A DNA stretch of 54,770 nt from Myxococcales bacterium (GTDB lineage Bacteria > Myxococcota_A > UBA9160 > UBA4427), in the NCBI GenBank assembly GCA_022563535.1, contig JADFNE010000029.1:1-54770 (forward strand), written 5' to 3'. Position 1 is the stretch's first letter; every line of letters starts with the position of its first letter. Position numbers and translations under genes: made by a program. Below the pieces are notes generated by a model, which saw only the letters and a program-made list of their open reading frames with translations, was not told the origin of the DNA and made no database searches. Shown here one piece after another: positions 16,671-24,102 of this stretch.

Positions 16671-16745
16671 CGTTACCCCTTTGTTGTTCCTGTTTCTTTT
16701 GTTGTTTGTTGTTTGTTGCTTGTTAGATGCTGCTGTTTGTTGCGT
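16671..16745 (-). promoter_or_regulatory. CAA-repeat 5' leader of the XRE gene
   Basis: Read on the minus strand, the bases just before the XRE ATG are a run of AACAAACAACAAACAACAAA type followed by AAAGGGG and the start. Such C/A-rich, G- and U-poor leaders stay unfolded and are known translational enhancers in other systems. Here the effect is inferred only from composition. Confidence 0.4.
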
Positions 16746-16803
16746 AGATGATTGCCGATGCTGAAGTGAAATTGGGTGTCGATCTTGGCCATCAGTATTC
16801 GTT

Positions 16804-16832
16804 TTGACATCGGACTGACACTAATTTGTACT
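16804..16832 (+). promoter_or_regulatory. candidate sigma-70 promoter (TTGACA, 17 bp, TGTACT)
   Basis: A perfect -35 hexamer TTGACA (16804-16809) is followed after exactly 17 bp by TGTACT (16827-16832, 4 of 6 to TATAAT) on the plus strand. No gene starts soon after it; rsmD-coaD is 560 bp further. It could drive a long leader, a small RNA, or be chance in an A/T-richer region. Confidence 0.4.
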
Positions 16833-17071
16833 TCTGAACCGCAAGGCTGCATGAGCTGCGCAAACGACACGCACTTCGGGCACGCGCTTTGTGTGGGGCT
16901 GGAGTCAGAAGACCGGCGTTGAAACATTAATGTTCAAAGTATGAATACGCAAAACTTCGCCGATACTCGGTGGTGCGACTCTTCTCTTCTCTCGTCTCTC
17001 TTCTCTCGTCTGGTCTCTTCGGCGCGATGGTGCGGACCACGATCATGTTTAATTTGTCGGTTCGCTTCGCA

Positions 17072-17081
17072 GTGTATACAC
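17072..17081. promoter_or_regulatory. perfect palindrome GTGTATACAC, candidate operator
   Basis: This is a 10-bp perfect inverted repeat in the non-coding region upstream of both the XRE gene and rsmD-coaD. Its GTGT...ACAC half-sites also occur in the larger palindrome 27 bp downstream, with two more central bases. This suits a small dimeric HTH protein, but binding is inference. Confidence 0.35.
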
Positions 17082-17107
17082 CGGTCACGGACGATTCAAC
17101 CCCAAAA

Positions 17108-17123
17108 ATGTGTCGCGACACAT
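17108..17123. promoter_or_regulatory. perfect 16-bp palindrome ATGTGTCGCGACACAT, candidate operator
   Basis: Every base of the 16 is symmetric, which is unlikely by chance at one place in a short control region. It contains GTGT/ACAC half-sites like the palindrome at 17072. An XRE-type dimer commonly reads 14-18 bp palindromes, so the 78-aa regulator encoded nearby is the natural candidate (inference). Confidence 0.45.
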
Positions 17124-17248
17124 GCACGTGTCTTATTTTTGCACGTCGTGATCGGATAGGCTGCGCAATTCAGCAACGAGGTTTGGGTTTTGCCCCGGCG
17201 GGAATCGCACAGGCCCATTTTCGAGATATCGTTGACTGGGCGAATGGG

Positions 17249-17254
17249 TATAAT
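17249..17254 (+). promoter_or_regulatory. candidate -10 element TATAAT for rsmD-coaD
   Basis: A consensus TATAAT lies 143 bp before the GTG start of rsmD-coaD, in the right orientation. The TTGACT at 17232 is only 11 bp away, too close for a -35, and no good hexamer sits at 16-18 bp. If used, it may need an activator. The transcript would have a leader of about 135 nt that includes the hairpin at 17300. Confidence 0.4.
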
Positions 17255-17299
17255 TTGGCTTGCAACTAAGGTGAAACCCCCGGTTTTCGATTTTGTGTC

Positions 17300-17316
17300 G
17301 AATTACTTTGTAATTC
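17300..17316 (+). promoter_or_regulatory. perfect hairpin GAATTAC-TTT-GTAATTC in the rsmD-coaD leader
   Basis: Seven-base arms with a three-base loop form a perfect inverted repeat between the TATAAT element and the GTG start. There is no U-tract after it, so it is not a classic terminator. As DNA it could be an operator; as RNA a weak leader hairpin. Confidence 0.35.
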
Positions 17317-17396
17317 CAGTTGAGCGCACGGATCCTGATCGATCGCAAAGAAAATATTGTCGCCGGGTTATTTTTTTGGCGCAGGAGGGAATTTTC

Positions 17397-18521
17397 GTGC
17401 GGGTAGTGGCGGGATATCTCGGAAGCCGGGCCCTGGAGTCGCCTTCGAGCGGCGTTCGCCCGACCTCGGACCGAGTCCGCGAGTCGATATTTTCGCGCCT
17501 GGGCGATGTGGGTGATTGTCGGGTGCTCGACCTCTTCGCGGGGACCGGTGCCCTGGGAATCGAGGCGATTTCCCGAGGGGCCAGCGCCGTGGTGTTCGTC
17601 GAGCGTGCCCGGGCCGCCCAGCGCATTCTGGCCAAGAATCTAGAGAACCTGGAGCTCGGTGCGGTCAGCCAGGTGATCCGAGGCGAGGTGAAGTCAAGCC
17701 TCAAGCAAATGGCTGGGCGAGGGGAGCAGTTTGATCTGATCTTCATGGATCCTCCCTACGACTCCACGGAGTTCGGCGACGTGCTCGCGCTGATTGGTCG
17801 CGGGGGCTTGCTCGAGAGTCATGGGACGCTGGTGGTCGAGAGCGCAAAACGCCATCCTTTGCCGGCGGTCTCCGATTTCGACCTGGAAATCGTCGACGAA
17901 CGGGCGACCGGAGATACGAGAATCACGCGGCTGCGCGCCGCTCGGGGAGTAGAGATGGCGAAGCGGCGGGACGGCGACGCGAGTGCAGCCTCAGAGAGTT
18001 CCAAGGAAAGCAATGCCCAGAACAACACCGCCGAGCGTCTTGCGACGGTCGCGTTGTTTCCGGCCAGTTTCGATCCACCGACCAACGGTCATATTGATTT
18101 GATCGAACGCGCTCGAGAGGTGTTCGACGAAGTCGTGGTCGCAGTTGCGATCAACCTGGGCAAGACGGGCACATTCAGCTTCGAAGAGCGGCTGGAGATG
18201 CTCAACACGGTGACGGCGAACATGGACCGAGTACGCGTTGAGGGGTTTTCGGGGCTCGTTGTCGACCACGCCAAAGCCATGGGGGCTACGGTCATCATTC
18301 GTGGTCTGCGGGCGATGTCAGATTTTGAATACGAGTTCGAGATGGCATTGATGAACCGTCACATCGAGCCCGATCTCGAGACCATATTCATGATGAGTCG
18401 CCAGGAGTACCTCTACGTCAGCTCATCTCGACTCAAGGAACTGGTCCGATTCGGGGCCAGCGTCGACGACTTTGTTCCCCCGTCCATCGCCAAGCGGTTG
18501 CAGGAAAAACTGGGCAACTGA
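17397..18521 (+). CDS. fused 16S rRNA m2G966 methyltransferase (RsmD) and phosphopantetheine adenylyltransferase (CoaD)
   Basis: This is one uninterrupted frame of about 374 aa from GTG 17397, with AGGAGG 9 nt upstream. Residues 1-185 are RsmD: VRVVAGYLGSRALESP, PTSDRVRESIFSRLG, VLDLFAGTGALGIEA and the catalytic MDPPYD at 117-122. A linker of about 30 residues rich in Ser, Ala and Asn follows. Residues 218-374 are CoaD: FPASFDPPTNGHIDLI (the T/HxGH nucleotide-binding motif), IIRGLRAMSDFEYEFEMA and YLYVSSSRLKEL. The two genes are usually separate neighbours. An internal ATG at 17955 with GGGGAG 5 nt upstream could also give free CoaD. coaBC follows, completing two CoA steps. The fusion is read directly; dual translation is inference. 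Confidence 0.9.
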   Translation: MRVVAGYLGSRALESPSSGVRPTSDRVRESIFSRLGDVGDCRVLDLFAGTGALGIEAISRGASAVVFVERARAAQRILAKNLENLELGAVSQVIRGEVKSSLKQMAGRGEQFDLIFMDPPYDSTEFGDVLALIGRGGLLESHGTLVVESAKRHPLPAVSDFDLEIVDERATGDTRITRLRAARGVEMAKRRDGDASAASESSKESNAQNNTAERLATVALFPASFDPPTNGHIDLIERAREVFDEVVVAVAINLGKTGTFSFEERLEMLNTVTANMDRVRVEGFSGLVVDHAKAMGATVIIRGLRAMSDFEYEFEMALMNRHIEPDLETIFMMSRQEYLYVSSSRLKELVRFGASVDDFVPPSIAKRLQEKLGN

Positions 18522-18635
18522 GGGGTCTTTGGGCTCGTTGGACCCTTGATCTTCGTTGTGTAAACTCGCGATATTGAAGCGTTTCACTCCGGCCGCGTCC
18601 CCGGGTAGACACGCCTTCGCACAGGGAGTCGAGCG

Positions 18636-19856
18636 ATGGATCCGCGACGCATTGTCATCGCTGTGACAGGGGGGATCGCGGCCTACAAGATACCTGAGTT
18701 GGTGCGGGCTCTGACCAATGCCGGCCATTCGTGCCGTTGCGTGCTCACCCCGGAAGCCACTCGCTTCGTTTCACCTCTGGTCCTCGAAACACTGAGCCAA
18801 CATCCTGCAGGTCACGATCTCTTCAACTCCGGCGAGAGCGGAGTCATCGACCACATCGCTCTCGCGGACTGGGCCGAACTCGTGATCGTTGCACCGGCCA
18901 CGGCCAACGTAATCGCGAAACTGGCGCATGGGATTACCGATGATCTGGTGACCGCGGTGCTGCTCGCCACACAAGTGCCCGTGCTCATCGCCCCTGCAAT
19001 GAATGTCAACATGTGGGATCACCCCGCAACGCAGTCCAATCTTGCGCAACTGCGGGAACGCGGCGTCGCGACCATTGGGCCCGACACCGGGGAACTGGCG
19101 TGTGGTTGGCAGGGGGAAGGACGCATGTCCGATCCCCAGGTGATCGCCGAAGCCGCCCAGAGATTGCTCACGGCACCGAGTCTTGCAGGGCAGGTCGTGT
19201 TGGTGACCGCCGGCGGCACGGTAGAACCCATCGATGCCGTGCGCAGCGTGACGAACCGATCTTCGGGCAAGATGGGCTTCGCAATCGTCCGCGAGGCTTT
19301 GCGCCGGGGAGCCGAGGTGGTTCTCGTTGCGGGCCAGACCTCGCTCGATACCCCGGCCGGCGCCAGAAGGATCGACGTCGGCAGTGCGCTCGAGATGCAC
19401 GAAGCGGTGATGCGCGAATTGGCGAGTGCCACGGTGGTGATCAAGGCAGCCGCGGTTGCCGATTTTCGACCGGCGTCGCCGCACAAACGCAAAATCAAAA
19501 AAGAAGACCTGGACCCGGATGCTGGAATCCAGATCAACTTGATCCCCAATCCCGACATCCTGGCCGACGTGTGTGCGAAGGTCGCGGAAACCAACGGTAG
19601 CCAGGTGGTGATTGGCTTCGCGGCCGAGAGTCACGACGTGATCCCCGCGGCCCAACGCAAATTGGCTCGCAAGGGCTGTGATTTCATCGTCGCCAATGAC
19701 GTCTCTCGCCGAGATGCCGGGTTCGATGTCGACGAGAACGCAGTGTCATTCGTCTGGCCCGGGGGAGAGATCGAAGAATTGGCGTTGCTCCCGAAAGGGC
19801 AGGTCGCCGCAGAGTTGCTCGATCGGGTCGAGAAATTGCTGGGAGAGCGCGTTTGA
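18636..19856 (+). CDS. coaBC: bifunctional phosphopantothenoylcysteine decarboxylase / phosphopantothenate-cysteine ligase
   Basis: The product is 406 aa, the usual length. The N-terminal flavoprotein CoaC half begins RIVIAVTGGIAAYKIPELV and holds IAPAMNVNMWDHPA (substrate clamp PAMNxxM) and TGELACGWQGEGRM with the catalytic Cys. The C-terminal CoaB half carries VLVTAGGTVEPIDAVR, VTNRSSGKMGFAI and KIKKEDL, the CTP and substrate loops. It makes phosphopantetheine from phosphopantothenate and cysteine, the substrate used by the CoaD domain encoded just upstream. GGGAG precedes ATG 18636. Its stop overlaps the TTG start of the NfeD gene by four bases. Confidence 0.96.
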   Translation: MDPRRIVIAVTGGIAAYKIPELVRALTNAGHSCRCVLTPEATRFVSPLVLETLSQHPAGHDLFNSGESGVIDHIALADWAELVIVAPATANVIAKLAHGITDDLVTAVLLATQVPVLIAPAMNVNMWDHPATQSNLAQLRERGVATIGPDTGELACGWQGEGRMSDPQVIAEAAQRLLTAPSLAGQVVLVTAGGTVEPIDAVRSVTNRSSGKMGFAIVREALRRGAEVVLVAGQTSLDTPAGARRIDVGSALEMHEAVMRELASATVVIKAAAVADFRPASPHKRKIKKEDLDPDAGIQINLIPNPDILADVCAKVAETNGSQVVIGFAAESHDVIPAAQRKLARKGCDFIVANDVSRRDAGFDVDENAVSFVWPGGEIEELALLPKGQVAAELLDRVEKLLGERV

Positions 19857-21211
19857 GATTATCGGTCCGGGGGTTTTCCATACTTTGTTTGTCCATTGGC
19901 GCTGCACTGCTGTTGGGTCAGGCGGTGGCGGCGACCGGCGGTAGACACATCAACGTTGCGAGTATCAGGGGCTCGATCAACCCTGCCTCAGCGGACTACC
20001 TGATCGAGGCAATCGCGCGCAGTGAGGGCGACGGGGCAGCAATTCTGCTGATCGAACTCGATACCCCCGGCGGACTCGTTTCATCTACCCGGGACATCCT
20101 GCAGGCGATGCTGAACGCGCGGGTACCCATCGTGGTGTACGTCACACCCCGGGGCGCGTGGGCGATTTCCGCGGGGACTTTCATCACGGTCGCGGCGAAC
20201 GTTGCCGCGATGTCGCCGGGAACCAGCATTGGTGCGGCGCATCCCGTGTCCGCCGGAGGGGGTACTGAACGCAAGCCCCAGGGCGAATCCGACAAGGGTG
20301 CGGGGGCGGCCGGGTCCGTAGACGTGGGGATGGAAAAGGCAGAGAACGCCCTGGCGGCGATGATGGAATCGATCGCTCAGGAACGGAACCGCAATGTCGA
20401 GTGGGTCGTCAAGGCCGTGCGAGAGTCGGTGGCAGTGAGCGAAACCAAGGCCCTCGAACTCGGAGTGATCGACATCATTGCGGAAAACCGCCGCGAGTTG
20501 CTCGAAAATATCGATGGGCGTGTCGTGCGCGTCGACGGCAAAGATCAGACACTCGAGTTGGCCGGGTTGCCCGCAGTCAATCTCGAAATGAGCCTGGTTC
20601 AGAAGATTTTTAATTTCCTCGGCGATCCAAACGTTGCGATGCTTCTCTTCATGGCGGGAGGTCTCGGACTCTACGCCGAGTTCAACAGCCCCGGTTTGAT
20701 CGTACCGGGGGTGATGGGCATTGTATGCATGATCCTCGCGGCCATTGCCTTTCAGATCCTGCCCTTCGACTGGATCGGGCTGATCCTGGTGCTGGCCGGG
20801 TTTGCGTTATTTGCCGCGGAACTTTACGTCAGTGCATTCGGAGCCCTATTTGCGCTTGGGGTGATGTGCCTGCTGCTAGGGGGGAGCATGATTTTTGATC
20901 AGCCCGATCTCAGCGATCTCACCGTGTCATTTTGGAGTGTTTTGGTCCCGGCCGTCGCGGCGATGGCATTGTTTGGGGGCTTGATTGTCTTTTCCGTGGG
21001 CAAGGTGATGCTGGTCAATCAAATCGTCGGTGTCGACGAGCTCGTGGGATTGGTTGGCAAGGCGGTGAGCCCCCTCAAGCCGGATGGCAAAGTTTTCGTC
21101 CGGGGAGAGTATTGGAACGCTCAAGCGGATGCAGACGTCGAAGAAGGTGAAGCAGTCGAGGTGACCGAGATTCACGGACTGCGTATGACTGTGCGTCGCG
21201 CCGGGCAATAA
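19853..21211 (+). CDS. NfeD-family membrane-bound serine protease (ClpP-like domain plus NfeD OB domain)
   Basis: The product is 452 aa from a TTG start that overlaps the coaBC stop (TTGA). Signal-like helix at 10-27. The ClpP-like protease region has the oxyanion loop ELDTPGGLVSSTRD and the serine region WAISAGTFITVAA, with Ser106 the likely nucleophile by comparison with archaeal PH1510; a Lys partner is expected further on. Several membrane helices follow (GLYAEFNSPGLIVPGVMGI onward). A C-terminal OB-like NfeD domain ends the protein (LVGKAVSPLKPDGKVFV). Long NfeD proteins pair with slipins and cleave their C-terminal hydrophobic tails; a slipin gene follows directly. Confidence 0.92.
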   Translation: MRLSVRGFSILCLSIGAALLLGQAVAATGGRHINVASIRGSINPASADYLIEAIARSEGDGAAILLIELDTPGGLVSSTRDILQAMLNARVPIVVYVTPRGAWAISAGTFITVAANVAAMSPGTSIGAAHPVSAGGGTERKPQGESDKGAGAAGSVDVGMEKAENALAAMMESIAQERNRNVEWVVKAVRESVAVSETKALELGVIDIIAENRRELLENIDGRVVRVDGKDQTLELAGLPAVNLEMSLVQKIFNFLGDPNVAMLLFMAGGLGLYAEFNSPGLIVPGVMGIVCMILAAIAFQILPFDWIGLILVLAGFALFAAELYVSAFGALFALGVMCLLLGGSMIFDQPDLSDLTVSFWSVLVPAVAAMALFGGLIVFSVGKVMLVNQIVGVDELVGLVGKAVSPLKPDGKVFVRGEYWNAQADADVEEGEAVEVTEIHGLRMTVRRAGQ

Positions 21212-21307
21212 TAGAGCGAACCCGTCGCGCCCAAAATACGCCTGCCGTGGCGACGACGAGTCGCCTATGCTGCACCGGACGTTGAATACGTAGAGGGGGG
21301 AAATTTC

Positions 21308-22108
21308 ATGGAACTTTTCTTCATGATTCTGCTCGGAAGCCTGGCTGCGGTGGGGCTTCTCGGCGTACGGATCATTACTGAATACGATCGCGGCGTCGTG
21401 TTTCGATTCGGGCGCTACGCGGGTATCAAAACTGCGGGGCTGAAATGGATCATTCCCGGTGTAGATAGGATGGTCAGAATCAGTCTTCGCGAAATCGTGA
21501 TGGACGTTCCCTCGCAAGAAGTGATCACCCGGGACAACGTGTCCATCAAGGTCAATGCCGTGCTCTACTTCCGAGTACTGCATCCAGAAAAGGCAATAAT
21601 CCAGGTCGAAAACTACCTCTACGGTACTTCGCAATTGGCCCAGACCACCCTGCGCAGCGTCTGCGGCCAGGCCGAACTCGACGAGCTGTTGGCCGACCGC
21701 GAGCGAATCAACCGCACGCTGCAGGAGATCATCGATTTGCAGACCGAGCCCTGGGGCATCAAGGTGCGTGCGGTCGAGGTCAAGCAAATTGATCTTCCGA
21801 CTGACATGCAGCGCGTGATGGCGAAGCAAGCTGAGGCGGAGCGCGAAAAGCGCGCAAAGATCGTACTCGCTGAGGGCGAGTTCCAGGCGGCCCAGCGGTT
21901 GGCGGATGCGTCGCGTGTGTTGGCATCGGAGCCGACGGGTTTGCAGCTTCGCTATCTACAAACCCTGGCGGAAATCGCAGGAGGGGAGAATAGTTCGACC
22001 ACGATTTTCCCGGTGCCGATGGATCTCTTGCGTCCATTCTACGATCAGATGGTGAAGCAAGAGAACGCGGCAAAGACCCCCGCCGAGACTCCGGAAGAAA
22101 CTTCGTAA
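21308..22108 (+). CDS. slipin (SPFH/band-7 stomatin-like protein)
   Basis: The product is 266 aa with one N-terminal membrane hairpin ([17 protein letters not shown]), then the band-7 signature: [54 protein letters not shown] and a helical [17 protein letters not shown] zone. GAGGGGGGA precedes the ATG. Slipins form membrane microdomain scaffolds and are the established partner of NfeD proteases. The last 70 residues are short of the usual hydrophobic tail that NfeD cuts. Two more SPFH genes follow with almost no gap, so three band-7 proteins are made together. Confidence 0.92.
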   Translation: MELFFMILLGSLAAVGLLGVRIITEYDRGVVFRFGRYAGIKTAGLKWIIPGVDRMVRISLREIVMDVPSQEVITRDNVSIKVNAVLYFRVLHPEKAIIQVENYLYGTSQLAQTTLRSVCGQAELDELLADRERINRTLQEIIDLQTEPWGIKVRAVEVKQIDLPTDMQRVMAKQAEAEREKRAKIVLAEGEFQAAQRLADASRVLASEPTGLQLRYLQTLAEIAGGENSSTTIFPVPMDLLRPFYDQMVKQENAAKTPAETPEETS

Positions 22109-22109
22109 C

Positions 22110-23150
22110 GTGTCCGGCGGCGGGGACGACCAGCTCAATACCGATCAGAAGATCCGCCGCTCGGCGGCGCGCAGCCTCTTCAATGGGTTCGTCGTACTAT
22201 TGGCGCTCGGCGTCATCGGGACTTGGGGTTCAACCGGGTACTACTACACGCAACCGGGCGAAGCAGCGGTGGTACTTTTCCTCGGTCGCTATCACGAGAC
22301 GGTATACGACGAAGGGATTCACTGGAGATACCCCGTTCCATTGGGCGACCACAAAACGCTCAATGTCACCGAGGTGCGGCGACTCGAGTTCGGCCTTGAA
22401 CGAGACGATTCTGTTTCCGCAAATTCGGATATCGTTGATCTTCACCAGAACGAGGTCCAGACTTCCGACAGTAACATCGTCATCCCTAGCTACGTCGTCC
22501 AGTACCGGGTGAAGGATCCATTTACTTACCTATATAGTTTGAAGGAGCCGGTCCAGACCCTGCACGACGCCGCTCAGGCTGCAATGCGCGAAGTCATCGG
22601 GCAACACGGCATCGATGAAGTGCTGTCGAGCAATCGCTCGGGCATTGAGGCCGCTGCCAGAAGCGTCCTGGAGGAGATCCTTTCTCGCTACTCGCGTGGC
22701 GAAGGACGCGAGGCCGCCTTCGAGATTCGTTCATTTCAGCTCCAAAGCTCGCAGCCTCCAGCACAAGTCCAGGATGCCTTCGACGACGTCGTTGCGGCGA
22801 AACAGGACAAAGATCGATCTCGATCCGTCGCGGAAGGTGATGCCCGGGAAACCCGCGAGCGCGCGAGCGCCGAAGCCGTCGAGTTGAGCGAAAGTGCAAT
22901 TGCCTACCGGGAGGCCAAGGTGCTCGAGGCCACCGGTGCGGCCGTGCGCTTCGAGTTGCTGTTGGCGGAGTATCAAAACGCCAAAGGGGTCACTCGACAA
23001 CGGCTCTACTACGAAGCCATGGAGGATTTCATGGGCGGGGTCAACAAGATCGTAGTGGACCCCGATACTGTTCAAATGCTCCCCATGCTGTCGCTGCCCA
23101 ATCCTTTTAGGCCCGCCGTAAGTGCTCCGGCTGTTGAGGGAGCACGCTAG
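22110..23150 (+). CDS. hflK: HflK-like SPFH membrane protein
   Basis: The product is 346 aa from GTG 22110, two bases after the slipin stop. Membrane segment at about 25-45 (FVVLLALGVIGTWG), then the HflK-type start of the SPFH domain: TQPGEAAVVLFLGRYHETVYD, EGIHWRYPVPLGDHKTLNV, RVKDPFTYLYSLKEPVQTL. A long charged helical zone follows (AAKQDKDRSRSVAEGDARE), and the C-terminus ends in YYEAMEDFMGGVNKIVVDPD, as in HflK. In E. coli HflK and HflC form a cage around the FtsH protease. No ftsH is in this window. It overlaps hflC by one base. Confidence 0.88.
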   Translation: MSGGGDDQLNTDQKIRRSAARSLFNGFVVLLALGVIGTWGSTGYYYTQPGEAAVVLFLGRYHETVYDEGIHWRYPVPLGDHKTLNVTEVRRLEFGLERDDSVSANSDIVDLHQNEVQTSDSNIVIPSYVVQYRVKDPFTYLYSLKEPVQTLHDAAQAAMREVIGQHGIDEVLSSNRSGIEAAARSVLEEILSRYSRGEGREAAFEIRSFQLQSSQPPAQVQDAFDDVVAAKQDKDRSRSVAEGDARETRERASAEAVELSESAIAYREAKVLEATGAAVRFELLLAEYQNAKGVTRQRLYYEAMEDFMGGVNKIVVDPDTVQMLPMLSLPNPFRPAVSAPAVEGAR

Positions 23151-24085
23151 TGGGGCGCTTCATTCTTTCAGTGCTGATCGTAGTGGCGAGCGGCGTCGGG
23201 TTGATCTGGGCCGGAGAGTATGGCTACGGGCCGATCGTGATCACCAAGGAAAATGAGTACAAGGTCATAGTCGGAATTATGGGACCCAGAGCGGAAATCA
23301 CCAAGCCTGGTTGGGATCCCACCGTCTGGAAGATCCCATTCTTAGATAGGGTTCACACCTTCGACCGGCGTTTGCACTATTTGAATGCTCCGCCGGTTCG
23401 GGTCGTCATCGCCAATAACGAAAAGCTGATCATCGACTACTACGCCGTCTGGCGAATCACACATCCTCTGACCTTTTTGCGCAACTATCCAACCGGAGTG
23501 GCCGCCGCCGAGGTCCGCATCCAGGAAGCCATCAAGTCGCTGGTGGGGGCGAAGATTGGTGAGTTGAATCTTGCGCAATTGCTCGCGCGTACAGAGGTCT
23601 TGAGCACGCTCCACCAGGAGAGTACTGCGCGGCTCGAGGGCACCGGCGTCGAGGTCGTGGACGTACGTCTCAATCGCACCGAACTTCCGCCCAACGCTCT
23701 CGATGCGGCGTACGCGCAGATGCGCGAGCAACGCAACGCACTCGCCCGCGAGCATCGAGCCCAGGGTGAGCGCATGGCGCGAGAGATTCGCGCGACTGCA
23801 GATCGTCTGGCCATCACGACGTTGGCATATGCGCGCTCAGAGTCAGAGCGGATTCGTGGCGAGGGTGATGCGCGTGCGGCGAGTATCTTTGCGCGCGCGT
23901 ACAAAAAAGATCCCGAGTTCTACGGTTTCGTTCGGAGCCTCGAGGCCTATCGGAAGACCCTGAGGGAGGGCACAACGATGGTGCTGTCCCCGGACCACGT
24001 CTTTCTTCGCAACCTCGAACCGGAACTGGATATCGAGGCCGGGACCCCGCCGCCGGTTTCCACCGGCCCTCCAGAATCACGTTAA
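23150..24085 (+). CDS. hflC: HflC-like SPFH membrane protein
   Basis: The product is 311 aa from GTG 23150 (TAGTG overlap with hflK). An N-terminal anchor (FILSVLIVVASGVGLIWAG) is followed by a band-7 domain: IVITKENEYKVIVGIMG, ITKPGWDPTVWKIPFLDRVH, FDRRLHYLNAPPVRVV and YYAVWRITHPLTFL. The helical part contains REHRAQGERMAREIRATAD and the HflC-type stretch SERIRGEGDARAASIFARAY, ending with a Pro-rich tail. Together with hflK it should form a hetero-oligomeric membrane cage. It is convergent with lptG 17 bp later; no terminator hairpin is visible there. Confidence 0.9.
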   Translation: MGRFILSVLIVVASGVGLIWAGEYGYGPIVITKENEYKVIVGIMGPRAEITKPGWDPTVWKIPFLDRVHTFDRRLHYLNAPPVRVVIANNEKLIIDYYAVWRITHPLTFLRNYPTGVAAAEVRIQEAIKSLVGAKIGELNLAQLLARTEVLSTLHQESTARLEGTGVEVVDVRLNRTELPPNALDAAYAQMREQRNALAREHRAQGERMAREIRATADRLAITTLAYARSESERIRGEGDARAASIFARAYKKDPEFYGFVRSLEAYRKTLREGTTMVLSPDHVFLRNLEPELDIEAGTPPPVSTGPPESR

Positions 24086-24102
24086 GAAAATTCAGTTCGA
24101 AT

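Larger units (their letters stand above)
16671..17396. other. long non-coding, less GC-rich control region between XRE gene and rsmD-coaD
   Basis: This 726-bp stretch has no convincing gene. Short open frames exist on both strands, but they translate to low-complexity sequence such as a Ser/Leu run from a CTCTTCTCTC pyrimidine tract near 16980-17015. It is visibly richer in A and T than the surrounding genes. It holds a CAA-rich leader, a promoter-like TTGACA/TGTACT pair, two perfect palindromes, a consensus TATAAT and a perfect hairpin, each listed separately. It may carry a small RNA or operators for the XRE protein. Horizontal origin of the XRE gene with this region is possible. Confidence 0.5.

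Noticed and set aside
16671-16760. A/T-richer TTGTTTGTT tract as a replication origin
   Set aside because: No DnaA-box cluster (TTATCCACA-like) and no dnaA or dnaN nearby; it is better explained as the XRE leader.
16927-17127. Minus-strand open frame of 66 codons (MHVSRHIFG...)
   Set aside because: It is the antisense of the same low-complexity tract; no Shine-Dalgarno, and the Arg/Glu run is a composition effect.
17232-17254. TTGACT plus TATAAT as a full promoter
   Set aside because: The spacing is only 11 bp, too short for sigma-70; only the -10 was kept as a candidate.
16941-17269. Plus-strand open frames of 72 and 99 codons upstream of rsmD-coaD
   Set aside because: The translation is dominated by a Ser/Leu run from a pyrimidine tract, with no ribosome-binding site and no domain-like pattern.
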